This document shows positions 46,567 to 55,847 of a stretch of DNA of 60,061 nucleotides, piece by piece. This stretch comes from an uncultured Sandaracinus sp. (GTDB taxonomy: Bacteria > Myxococcota_A > Polyangia > Polyangiales > Sandaracinaceae). The stretch is taken from NCBI GenBank assembly GCA_903828805.1, contig CAIKNO010000651.1, positions 1-60,061 on the forward strand, given 5' to 3'. Below the pieces are notes generated by a model that was given only the letters and a program-made list of their open reading frames with translations, had not been told where the DNA came from and did not search any database. A program made the translations under genes and the position numbers. How positions within the stretch are numbered: position 1 is the first letter of the stretch; each line of letters begins with the position of its first letter.

Positions 46567-47343
46567 ATGAAGATCATCACGTGGAACGTGAACTCCGTCC
46601 GTGCCCGACAGGATCGACTGCTCGCGCTGCTCGCCCGGCACGCGCCCGACGTGATCTGCCTTCAGGAGCTGAAGGTCGAGGCCTCACTCTTCCCGTGGTT
46701 GGAGATACGGTCGGCCGGCTACCACGCCGTGGTGCACGGACAGAAGTCGTACAACGGGGTGGCGATCCTCAGCCGGCAGGAGCCCGCCGACGTGCGGGTC
46801 GGACTCGACGATGGCGTCGATGACCCGCAAGCACGTCTCATCTCCGCCCGGATCGAGGGGATCCGGGTCTTCTCGGCGTACGTGCCCAACGGCGCGGAGC
46901 CCGAGTCCCCGAAGTTCGACTACAAGAAGTCGTGGATGGCCCGGCTGGCAGCCAAGCTGCGAGCCGAGCACAGCGCGGCCGAGCCGCTCGCGCTCTGCGG
47001 CGACTTCAACGTCGCACCCACCGATCTGGATGTCCGGAACGTCGACCGATGGGCCGGGACGGTCATCTGCCACCCCGCGGCTCGCGGCGCGCTCGAGGAG
47101 ATCCGTGCGTTCGGGCTCGAGGACTCGCTGCGTCGCCTGAACCCGACCGAAGGCAACCTCTACTCCTACTGGGACTACCAGCAGCTCGCGTTCCCCAAGA
47201 ACGATGGGATCCGGATCGACCACATCGACGTCACGGCCCCCCTCGCGGCGAGGCTCAGGGACGTCCGGATCGATCGAGACGAGCGGAAGGGCAAACAACC
47301 GTCCGACCACGCGCCCGTGATCGCGACGTTCGATGCCGCCTGA
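46567..47343 (+). CDS. xthA: Exodeoxyribonuclease III
   Basis: 'MKIITWNVNSVRARQDRLLALL', 'ICLQELKVE', 'CGDFNVAPTDLDV', 'SDHAPVIATF'. Confidence 0.93.
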   Translation: MKIITWNVNSVRARQDRLLALLARHAPDVICLQELKVEASLFPWLEIRSAGYHAVVHGQKSYNGVAILSRQEPADVRVGLDDGVDDPQARLISARIEGIRVFSAYVPNGAEPESPKFDYKKSWMARLAAKLRAEHSAAEPLALCGDFNVAPTDLDVRNVDRWAGTVICHPAARGALEEIRAFGLEDSLRRLNPTEGNLYSYWDYQQLAFPKNDGIRIDHIDVTAPLAARLRDVRIDRDERKGKQPSDHAPVIATFDAA

Positions 47344-48970
47344 CCTCGCGCATGTCCTAGCGGCCGTGCCGCTCGAAGTGCTCCTCGCTCGACCCCTCGG
47401 CACGCTGGTCCTCTGTGCCTTGGGGCCGGTCCTCACGGCTCGGCTGCTCTGGACGTGGCTCGTGGCTCGAAGCCCCGAAGGGCCGCCGGGGGACGAAGGG
47501 TTCCGACTCGCCCCCTTTCGCTCAGGGGCGTTTCTCCTCGGTCTGCTGCAGGTTCAGGGCGCCTTCCTGCTCGGCTCCTCTGCGCTCGGGCCAGGCTTCG
47601 TGCCCCGGTCCAGTTCGGCGCGCTCCGAGCTCTTCGGTGCGCTCTGCGCCGGGTTGGCGTTCGTGGCCGGGGGCGTCGGCCGCGCCTCGTGCGCTCCCGG
47701 GCGTGCCCCGGGGACCGTTCGCGCGGAGGCGCTGCTCCGCGTCCGGCTGTTGCCATGGTTCGCCGGGCCCCTCGTCGGGGCGTGGGTCGCCGGCCGCGTC
47801 CCCGTGCTTCGTGCGACGCCCACGGCGATGACCATCGACTGGCACGGCGTCGGCCTCGCGACGGCCATCGTGGCCATCGCCACCGCCTTCGGAGGGCTCC
47901 TGCTCTCGGTCTCGACCGGTGCCCTGCGCCCGGCGAGGCGAGAGACGGCCGACGCCGCGCGCGAGGTCGCCGCGCGCGAGGGGGTGCGCCTCTGGGCCGT
48001 GCTCCGGCTCCCCACGGGGCAGGCTTCCCTCGCCAATGCCGCCGCGGTTCCCTGGGCGCGCACCATCGTGGTCACCGATCATCTGGTGGGACTGCTGTCT
48101 CCCTCCGAATTGCGCGCCGTGCTCGCCCACGAATCGGGGCACCTCAGCGAGGGCGCTCTCGTCACCACGCTTCGCCTCGCAGCGGCGGTCGTCCTGATGG
48201 CGACGGCCACGGTCGGGATGCGGATCGCCGACGTGCTTCCGCACCTTCGACCGTTTGCATTCACGGCCGTCATCGTGGCCGCGGCGGCGCTGTTCATCGT
48301 CTCGACCCGACTGGGCCGCGCGATGGAGGAACGCGCCGATGCGCGCGCCCGCGCCCTCGTTGGCCCCGATGCGCTCGCCGACGCGCTGATCCGCATCCAC
48401 GAGAATGCCCGCCTTCCGTGGGTGAGCCGCCGCCGGCGCACGCATCCCGACCTCTACGATCGGGTGGTCGCGTGTGGACGGACGCTCGGTCCTCGCCCCG
48501 AAGCTCCGAAGACCCACCTCGGGACGATCGCGGCGCTGCTCGTCGCCGTCGCGTCGGTGGCGGGCTGCGTCTTCGCGGACAGGGCATCGACGATCTCGCT
48601 CGCCGATGTACCGAACGCGGGGGGGCGCGCCGCGCAGTGGCGCCTCCGCGTGAACCCGTGGGACGCGCGCGCCATCGTGGCGCTGGGGTGGAGCGCGCGG
48701 CAGACCCAGGACCTCGAGCGGGCCGAGCGGCTCGCGGCGATGTCGAGAGCGATCGGTGGTCCCGTCCCGGAAGGACTGGAGCTCGCCTCAGAAGTGCTCG
48801 CAGCACGCGGAGAGTGCGCGTCCGCCCGGGAACGCTTCGAGCAGGCGCTCGCGGCGCACGCGGCCCGCTCGTTCTCCGCGCCCGACTCGCGCCTCATGCT
48901 CGGCGGATGGCATCTGCCGCCCACCCTCGTCACTCGATGTGGGTACGGCACGACTCCCAGCGGGCCCTGA
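47333..48970 (+). CDS. M48 family metallopeptidase, membrane-bound
   Basis: HExxH motif 'AVLAHESGHLSEGAL'; TM segments; C-terminal TPR-like region. Confidence 0.8.
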   Translation: MPPDLAHVLAAVPLEVLLARPLGTLVLCALGPVLTARLLWTWLVARSPEGPPGDEGFRLAPFRSGAFLLGLLQVQGAFLLGSSALGPGFVPRSSSARSELFGALCAGLAFVAGGVGRASCAPGRAPGTVRAEALLRVRLLPWFAGPLVGAWVAGRVPVLRATPTAMTIDWHGVGLATAIVAIATAFGGLLLSVSTGALRPARRETADAAREVAAREGVRLWAVLRLPTGQASLANAAAVPWARTIVVTDHLVGLLSPSELRAVLAHESGHLSEGALVTTLRLAAAVVLMATATVGMRIADVLPHLRPFAFTAVIVAAAALFIVSTRLGRAMEERADARARALVGPDALADALIRIHENARLPWVSRRRRTHPDLYDRVVACGRTLGPRPEAPKTHLGTIAALLVAVASVAGCVFADRASTISLADVPNAGGRAAQWRLRVNPWDARAIVALGWSARQTQDLERAERLAAMSRAIGGPVPEGLELASEVLAARGECASARERFEQALAAHAARSFSAPDSRLMLGGWHLPPTLVTRCGYGTTPSGP

Positions 48971-49001
48971 GTCACCCATCGTCCGGAGCGCGGAGCGCGC
49001 C

Positions 49002-49784
49002 CTACACACCTCGGAAGAGGGCGGCGCGTTTCTCGAGAAATTCAGCCATGCCTTCCTTCTGGTCGGCGGATTCGAAGCAGCGGGCGAACGCCTCGACCTC
49101 GAGCGAGTTCGCCTGCGGCAACGGCAGCCCCTCGCCCTCTCGCAGCACGTCCTTGGCCCCCGCGATGGCCAGCGGGCCCATCCGAGCGATGGTGTCCGCG
49201 ACGCCACGCACCGCCCCGAGAAGCTCGGCCGCCGGCAATACGCGGTTGACGAGCCCGATCCGGAGTGCTTCGGCGGCGTCGATGGTCGCGGCGGTGTAGA
49301 CGAGCTCCCGAGCGCGCGCGATGCCGACCCGACGGGCGAGCCGCTGGGTGCCGCCGAACCCCGGGATGACGCCCAGCTTCACTTCGGGCTGCCCGAACTT
49401 CGCGGTGTCGCTCGCGTAGATGAAATCACACGCCAGCGCGAGTTCGCACCCGCCGCCGAGCGCGAAGCCGTGGACGGCCGCGATCACGGGGATGGGCAGC
49501 GCCTCGAGCGCGGCGAATACGCCGTGGCCTGCCCGGGCGAACGCACGCGCCTCGGGCACGGTCAGGTCCTGCATCGCGCGGATGTCCGCCCCGGCGACGA
49601 ACGCCTTGTGGCCTCCCCCGGTGACGATGAGCGCTCGCGCCTCGCCCCGGCGGCGCACCGCGAACACGGCCGCGCCGATCTCCGAAAGAACCTGCGCGTC
49701 GAGCGCGTTGAGCTTCTCTGGACGGTCGATCACGAGCGTCGAGACGGCGCCGTCGTGCTCGAGCCTCACGAACTCCGCACCCAT
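49002..49784 (-). CDS. Enoyl-CoA hydratase/isomerase
   Basis: 'VAGADIRAM', '[22 protein letters not shown]', '[17 protein letters not shown]'. Confidence 0.93.
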   Translation of the reverse strand: MGAEFVRLEHDGAVSTLVIDRPEKLNALDAQVLSEIGAAVFAVRRRGEARALIVTGGGHKAFVAGADIRAMQDLTVPEARAFARAGHGVFAALEALPIPVIAAVHGFALGGGCELALACDFIYASDTAKFGQPEVKLGVIPGFGGTQRLARRVGIARARELVYTAATIDAAEALRIGLVNRVLPAAELLGAVRGVADTIARMGPLAIAGAKDVLREGEGLPLPQANSLEVEAFARCFESADQKEGMAEFLEKRAALFRGV

Positions 49785-49786
49785 GG

Positions 49787-50644
49787 TCACTTCCCCTCGT
49801 AGACGTAGAAGCCCCGACCCGTCTTGCGGCCGAGCCACCCGGCCGCGACGTAGTTCCGCAACAACGGCGCCGGCCGATACTTGTCGTCCCCGAGCTCGCG
49901 GTGCAGCACTTCCGCGATCGCGAGGCAGGTGTCGAGCCCGATGAGATCGGCCAAGGCGAGCGGCCCGAGCGGATGATTGAGGCCGAGCGTGGCCCCGAGG
50001 TCGATGTCCTCGGCGCTGCCCAGCGATTCGGCGAGCACGAAGCACGCCTCGTTGAGGAACGGGATCAGCATGCGGTTCACGATGAACCCGGGGCTGTCCT
50101 TCGACGTGATGACCGTCTTGCCCATGCGTGCCGCGAGGCGAACAGTCGCCTCGTGAACCTCGTCGTCGGTCTGCAGCGCGCGGATGACCTCCACGAGCTT
50201 CATCACCGGCACGGGATTCATGAAGTGCATCCCGATCACGCGGGTCGGACGCGTCGTGCGCGCCGCGAGCTTGGTGATCGAGATGCTCGACGTGTTCGAG
50301 GCGAGGACCGCGCCCGGCTTCATCGCGGCATCCGCCGCGGCGAAGATCGTGTGCTTCACGTCCGGGTTCTCGGTCGCCGCCTCGATCACGAGGTCGCACG
50401 GGCCGAGCGCGTCGTAGCCCGTCGCGACTTCGATCCGCGCGAGCGCCGCGTCCGCGTCGTCGCGCGCGACCTTCCCTTTCTCGACGGCCCGCGCGAGCTG
50501 CTTGGCGATGCCCGCCCTGCCCTTCTCGGCCAGCTTCGCGTCCGCGTCGAGCAGGCGGACCGAGAGGCCCGTCTGTGAGGCCACCTGGGCGATGCCCGCC
50601 CCCATCTGTCCCGCTCCGATCACGCCTACGATCTGGATGTCCAT
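49787..50644 (-). CDS. 3-hydroxybutyryl-CoA dehydrogenase
   Basis: 'VGVIGAGQMGAGIAQVASQTG', 'ASNTSSISITKLA', 'GMHFMNPVPVMKLVE'. Confidence 0.94.
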   Translation of the reverse strand: MDIQIVGVIGAGQMGAGIAQVASQTGLSVRLLDADAKLAEKGRAGIAKQLARAVEKGKVARDDADAALARIEVATGYDALGPCDLVIEAATENPDVKHTIFAAADAAMKPGAVLASNTSSISITKLAARTTRPTRVIGMHFMNPVPVMKLVEVIRALQTDDEVHEATVRLAARMGKTVITSKDSPGFIVNRMLIPFLNEACFVLAESLGSAEDIDLGATLGLNHPLGPLALADLIGLDTCLAIAEVLHRELGDDKYRPAPLLRNYVAAGWLGRKTGRGFYVYEGK

Positions 50645-50790
50645 GTCCCCGCGCTCCCTTCGAGTCGTGCCGGCCGTTCTCGGACGGCTCGTGCCTACCA
50701 GCGAGCCACGGCGTGCGTCAAGGCACGCCATCGGGCTTCCTCGACGGCGGATTCTTCGCGCAGAATCGCGGCTCCACGGGAGGTGTGCGC

Positions 50791-52563
50791 ATGGGCGCTC
50801 GTGATCGTGTCTTGGTGGGCGCCCTCGGATTCGTATTCGTCCTGGGCTGCGGAGGCTCGATGCCGGCGGGCGTCGACGGTGGGGTCGACGCGGCGCCCCC
50901 TTCCGATGCGGGCGCGCCGGATGCGCAAGAACCGGCCGTCGAGCCCGACCTCGCCTGTCCGGGGGCGACCGGTTGCGAGACCAGCGACGACGTCCAGTTG
51001 CAGGCCGGCGCAGCCAGCGTCGAGATCACGCCGGACATGGAGGTCGCCGAGACGTTCACGGACCTCAACGGCAACGCGACCTGGGACGCGCTCGACGAAC
51101 CGTTCGACGACCGGAACGGAGACGGGGTGTTCCAAGGCGAATGGATCGCCGGATTTGGCAACGGCCGCGCCGCCGACGGTGTCCACGATCCTCTCTGGGC
51201 CCGAGCCGTCGCGCTGCGGACCGGGAACACCACCGTGGCGCTCGTCGTGCTCGACACCGTCGGGTACTTCATCGACGAGATGGACGAGATTCGCGCCGAC
51301 CTCTCCGACGAGGGGCTCGACCTCGATCATCTCGCGGTGGCGGCGACGCACACCCACCAAGGCCGGGACACCGTGGGGATCTGGGGCGCCTCGATCGGCG
51401 ACTCGGGACTCAGCCCGGCGTTCATGCAGCGGACCCGTGAACGGGTGGCGCAGGCGGTTCGCGAGGCGCTCCGCGCGCTGCGCCCCGCGAACATCGAGTA
51501 CGCCGCGTTCCGACTCGGTGAGGTCGACCCCGACGGAGACACGAACCGCTACATCGGCGACAACCGCCACCCCAACATCGTCGACGACGAGGTCCGCGTC
51601 CTCCGCCTGATCGAGGCGGGGACCGGGACGGCCGATTCCCCTGGAAGCGGAACGACGATCGCCACCCTCGTCAACCTGGCCGGGCATCCCGAGTACCTCG
51701 GCTCGGAAAACCGTCGGCTCTCGAGCGACTACCCGTTTTGGTTGCGCCAGACCGTCGAGGTCGGTCTCGACGCCGGGCCCGATGGCGCACCGGTCCCCGG
51801 CCTCGGCGGCGTCTGCATCTTCGTCAACGGCGCGGTCGGCGCGCAGATCGGTCCGAACCACATCCACCCTCGGCTCTGGGATGGGACCGAGGTCGTCGGT
51901 CGAAGCCTGCAAGGCGGGCAGACGGTCGGCACGCAGGTCGGACACTACGTGCTCGAGGCCCTCCGCGGCGCCGGGGCCACGACCGAGGAGACCGCGTCCA
52001 TCGGATTCCGGACCGTTCGGTTCCGCGTGGTCGTGGAGAACACGCGCTACCACATCGCCGGTCAGCAGCACCTGTTCGACCGTGGGCTCTACGACTACGA
52101 CGACACGCGGCCCATCAATCGACTCAACCTGCCGAGCGTCGAGACGGCGGTGACGGTCCTCGACATCGGCGCGGCCACGATGCTCACCGCGCCGGGCGAA
52201 CTCGACCCTGCGGAGTTCGTCGGCGGATACGAAGCCCCGTGCCCATACACCCCTGGGGGCTGCGAGAACTTGCTCTTCGGAGGCGAGAATCTCCCGGACC
52301 TCTCGCGTGCGCCGGAGGGTCCCTTCCTTCGTGAGCGCCTCGCGTCGCGTCGCCCCGAGGCCGCTCAAGTGTGGCTCCTCGGGCTCACCGACGACTACCT
52401 CGGATATTTCTTGCCCGAGTTCGATTACGAGCTCGCGGGGGGCCTCCCGTACATCGCGGAAGCCCCGGGCCAGCACTACGAAGAGACGAACTCCGTGGGC
52501 GCCCAGGGCTGGCCACGGATCCGCCGAAAGATGCAGGAGCTCATCGAATGGCGACCCCGCTGA
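50791..52563 (+). CDS. Neutral ceramidase-like lipoprotein
   Basis: Lipobox LGC; 'DHLAVAATHTHQGRDTVG', 'LVNLAGHPEYLGSENRRLSSDYP'. Confidence 0.65.
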   Translation: MGARDRVLVGALGFVFVLGCGGSMPAGVDGGVDAAPPSDAGAPDAQEPAVEPDLACPGATGCETSDDVQLQAGAASVEITPDMEVAETFTDLNGNATWDALDEPFDDRNGDGVFQGEWIAGFGNGRAADGVHDPLWARAVALRTGNTTVALVVLDTVGYFIDEMDEIRADLSDEGLDLDHLAVAATHTHQGRDTVGIWGASIGDSGLSPAFMQRTRERVAQAVREALRALRPANIEYAAFRLGEVDPDGDTNRYIGDNRHPNIVDDEVRVLRLIEAGTGTADSPGSGTTIATLVNLAGHPEYLGSENRRLSSDYPFWLRQTVEVGLDAGPDGAPVPGLGGVCIFVNGAVGAQIGPNHIHPRLWDGTEVVGRSLQGGQTVGTQVGHYVLEALRGAGATTEETASIGFRTVRFRVVVENTRYHIAGQQHLFDRGLYDYDDTRPINRLNLPSVETAVTVLDIGAATMLTAPGELDPAEFVGGYEAPCPYTPGGCENLLFGGENLPDLSRAPEGPFLRERLASRRPEAAQVWLLGLTDDYLGYFLPEFDYELAGGLPYIAEAPGQHYEETNSVGAQGWPRIRRKMQELIEWRPR

Positions 52564-52598
52564 AGCCCACGCGGGCCCGGCGTCGGACCCACGACTGA

Positions 52599-54440
52599 TC
52601 AGCGCGCGCGGGCGGTCAACCTGCGTGGCGGGTCGTCGTGCCGCCAACGCAGGTCCGCTTCTCGCCGCAAGCGAACCCGGGCAGCGTATGCCCCGGGCTC
52701 ACCCGAGACCGCCTCTTCGAGCTCCGACAGTTCCAGATAGAGAGCATCCTCCGGAGCGTCGATGGTGCCGGCCTCGGCCAGGCGACTGCCCACCAGGACG
52801 CCGCCCTGGCGGAGGCGGAGCATGCTCTCGGCGAGGGCCTCCCCGAGCCGGCCCTTCAATTCGGCGAGCTGTGCCAGGGCGACCGTCAAACCGATCACCA
52901 GGCCCTCCCGCGCGCGGCCGAGCGGACGCAGCCGCGCGGTCACGAGGAGGCGACGCAACGTCTCCCTGCGGGCGACCTCGACGCCATCGAGGTCCCGTGC
53001 GAGCACATCCAGCAAGCCCGCTCTCAGGGTGTCGTCATCATGGCCATAGGGAAGCGGCCGCACGTCGACTCCGAGGGGCCTCAGCCCCGCAAGCTCGGTC
53101 CGGGTGTCGTCCCAGCGCCGCCTGAGCGTCGCGGGGATCCGGTGCGGTTCTGGGACTTCCCCCAGCTGGTCCACCAGGTGCCGCGCGAGACGCAGCAGCT
53201 TCTCTTCCCCACGACGACGGGTTCGCGTCTTTCGAATCGCGGAGAGCGCATGAATCGCATCCCGCGGCAGCGCGCCCGTCACCGATTCTAGCGCAGACAC
53301 CGTGGCCCACGTGGCGAGGCGGGCGCTCTCGAGCTGGGTGAACACGTCCACCACGAGGCGCTGTCGGTCACGAAGCGCCGCGAGGCAGGCCGCTGCGTCC
53401 ATCGCCGGCGGCACTTCGCGGTCGATCGAGTGCAGGCGGGCGGCGAGCTGTTCCTCGAACGCCCGCACGGCCGCCGCGGGCGCCGCGAGATCAGCCGCGA
53501 CCTGCATCGCGCGCTGTCCAGCGCGAAGCAGCGAGATGCCCGAGCCTCGCTCCCGCGCCGGCTCCACATCCGCGCGCCGGTACGCCCGAGCGTAGTGCCG
53601 GCTGACCCGCGCCTCATCGTCGCCTTGACCGCGGAGCGCGCGGTCGAGGGCATCGATCGCCAGCGGCGCGATCGGGCCTTCATCGGCCTGCAGCATCGCC
53701 ACCCGCCGGAACGACGAGTCGGTGAACGACGGCGCCACCGTGAACGGGCGCACGCCGTGGACCACCAACCGCCCGCGCCGATGGCCAAACCGAAGGCGGA
53801 CCGGACGCCCGAGCGCGAGTTGAGCTCGATCCGCCAGGTCGGCCGCCCGCGCGACCACTTCTGCGGGGAGCGGGGCGCTGCCATCCCCCACCACGCGCAT
53901 CGTCTTTCGGTCGAGGCGCCACGGCATCTCCCCCTCCACCCCGACCGCGACGACCTCGGGGTCTCCGCTCGCGGGATCGATGCTCGCAGCCCATCCGCAA
54001 GGGCCTTCATCGCGAACCGTGATTCGAACGCCCGCTTCGGTACGGGCCCCCGCGAGGGCGACTTGCAGCGCCTCCGAATCGAGCACTCGGAACATCTCCG
54101 CGACGCGCGTGGGCAGGTCTTCCCCTCGTCTCACCGACACGCGGCCGGGCCACACACGACGGCAGCGAAGCTCGAGGGCGTGGGTGGCGAAGAACCCCGA
54201 GAGTTCGACGACGGGAGCCGGCTCCTCGACGCGGAGCGCAGCCGCGACGGCCGCGACGGTGCGGCCCTCCGCTTCGGCCGACAGTCCCACCACCCAGATC
54301 GGCGCCGGGGGAACGCCGAGGTCGATGACCTTGGCGAGATCGACCGCCTCCTCTCCGAGCGCGCGGAGCTCGTCTCGGCTGAGCGTTCCGAGCGCACGAA
54401 GGCCTGCGAGCCGCTCATCGAAGCCATCGTTCACGGACAA
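52599..54440 (-). CDS. PEP-synthase/rifampin-phosphotransferase-like protein, apparently truncated
   Basis: 'GWAASIDPASGDPEVVAVGVEGE...LDRKTMRVV...GRLVVHGVRPFTV' resembles the second half of the PPDK ATP-grasp; no phosphohistidine domain seen. Confidence 0.5.
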   Translation of the reverse strand: MSVNDGFDERLAGLRALGTLSRDELRALGEEAVDLAKVIDLGVPPAPIWVVGLSAEAEGRTVAAVAAALRVEEPAPVVELSGFFATHALELRCRRVWPGRVSVRRGEDLPTRVAEMFRVLDSEALQVALAGARTEAGVRITVRDEGPCGWAASIDPASGDPEVVAVGVEGEMPWRLDRKTMRVVGDGSAPLPAEVVARAADLADRAQLALGRPVRLRFGHRRGRLVVHGVRPFTVAPSFTDSSFRRVAMLQADEGPIAPLAIDALDRALRGQGDDEARVSRHYARAYRRADVEPARERGSGISLLRAGQRAMQVAADLAAPAAAVRAFEEQLAARLHSIDREVPPAMDAAACLAALRDRQRLVVDVFTQLESARLATWATVSALESVTGALPRDAIHALSAIRKTRTRRRGEEKLLRLARHLVDQLGEVPEPHRIPATLRRRWDDTRTELAGLRPLGVDVRPLPYGHDDDTLRAGLLDVLARDLDGVEVARRETLRRLLVTARLRPLGRAREGLVIGLTVALAQLAELKGRLGEALAESMLRLRQGGVLVGSRLAEAGTIDAPEDALYLELSELEEAVSGEPGAYAARVRLRREADLRWRHDDPPRRLTARAR

Positions 54441-54528
54441 TCGCTCGTTCTCCAGACGTTCGAGGCCGCATCGCGCCCTCGCGAGTCACGGTTCGGATGA
54501 ACCCTCGCGAAGGCGCACCGACGGGGGG

Positions 54529-55713
54529 TCAGACGGTCTCGACGATCACCGCAACGGCCTCGCCGCCGCCGATGCACAAGGTTGCCAGGCCGCGACGGGC
54601 GCCGCGGGCTCGGAGCGTGTGGACCAGCGTCGTGAGGATCCGCGCGCCGCTCGCGCCGATCGGATGTCCGAGCGCGACGGCTCCGCCACGAACGTTCATC
54701 TTGCTGGGGTCGATGCCGAGCTTCTTGGCCGTGACCATCGCGACCACCGCGAAGGCCTCGTTCACCTCGAAGAGGTCGATGTCCGACACCGAGAGCCCCG
54801 TGCGGGCGAGCGCATGTTCGACCGACCCGACCGGCGCGGTCGTGAACCACTCCGGTGCCTGTGCGTGCGCACCGTAACCGACGACCCTGGCCAGCGGCGT
54901 GAGCCCGTGGGCCGCCACCGCTTCGCCGCTCGCCAAGACCAGCGCCGAGGCGCCGTCGTTGATCTTCGAGGCGTTGGCCGCCGTGATCGTCCCGTCCTTG
55001 TCGAAGGCAGGACGCAGCGAAGCCATCTTGTCGAGCTTGGCGCGACGTGGCTCCTCGTCCTCGGTCACCGTGGTCGCTTCGCCCTTCTTACCTTCGATGC
55101 GAACCGGAGCGATCTCGGCGGCGAACTCGCCTCCCTGCATCGCGGCGAGCGCCCGCTCGTAGCTCTGTTTCGCGAAGTCGTCCTGCTCGGCGCGGGTGAA
55201 GCCGTGCTCTCGAACGCACAGTTCCCCCGCGTTGCCCATGTGCCAGTTCTTGTACGGGTCCCAGAGGCCGTCGTGAATCATGGCGTCCACCGCCTGGGCG
55301 TTCCCCATCCGGAACCCGGCCCGGGCCGTCGGCAGCAGGTAGGGCGCCTGGCTCATCGACTCCATCCCGCCCGCCAAGACCACCTCCGTGTCCCCCAGGA
55401 GGATCGACCGCGCGCCCAGGATGACCGCCTGCAAGCCCGATCCGCAGACCTTGCTCACGGTGGTCGCAGGGACCTTGTCCGGAATTCCCGCGAACCGCGC
55501 GGCCTGCCTCGCGGGGGCCTGTCCCACACCGGCGCTCAGGACGTTGCCCATGTAGACCTCGTCGACTGCGGCTCCGGGCAGACCTGAACGGGTCATCGCG
55601 GCCTCGATCGCAACGGCCCCGAGTCGGGGGGCCGGCACGTCGGCCAGCGCGCCCTGGAACGAACCGATGGGCGTCCGAACCGCCGCCACGATGAACACGT
55701 CTCGCTTCGACAT
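54529..55713 (-). CDS. Acetyl-CoA C-acetyltransferase (thiolase)
   Basis: 'AAVRTPIGSFQGAL', 'VSKVCGSGLQAVILGA', 'NVRGGAVALGHPIGASGARI', 'CIGGGEAVAV'. Confidence 0.96.
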   Translation of the reverse strand: MSKRDVFIVAAVRTPIGSFQGALADVPAPRLGAVAIEAAMTRSGLPGAAVDEVYMGNVLSAGVGQAPARQAARFAGIPDKVPATTVSKVCGSGLQAVILGARSILLGDTEVVLAGGMESMSQAPYLLPTARAGFRMGNAQAVDAMIHDGLWDPYKNWHMGNAGELCVREHGFTRAEQDDFAKQSYERALAAMQGGEFAAEIAPVRIEGKKGEATTVTEDEEPRRAKLDKMASLRPAFDKDGTITAANASKINDGASALVLASGEAVAAHGLTPLARVVGYGAHAQAPEWFTTAPVGSVEHALARTGLSVSDIDLFEVNEAFAVVAMVTAKKLGIDPSKMNVRGGAVALGHPIGASGARILTTLVHTLRARGARRGLATLCIGGGEAVAVIVETV

Positions 55714-55847
55714 CAGAATCCTCCAGCGCGCCTTCCGAGGCACGCGTCGACCGGGTCTGTCACCGCGACGCGACCAGCGTCAAGACCGAGGCGAGCGCCT
55801 ACGCACGAGCCCGCCTTGGCAGCGGGCTGCGTCACGGCATCAAAGCG

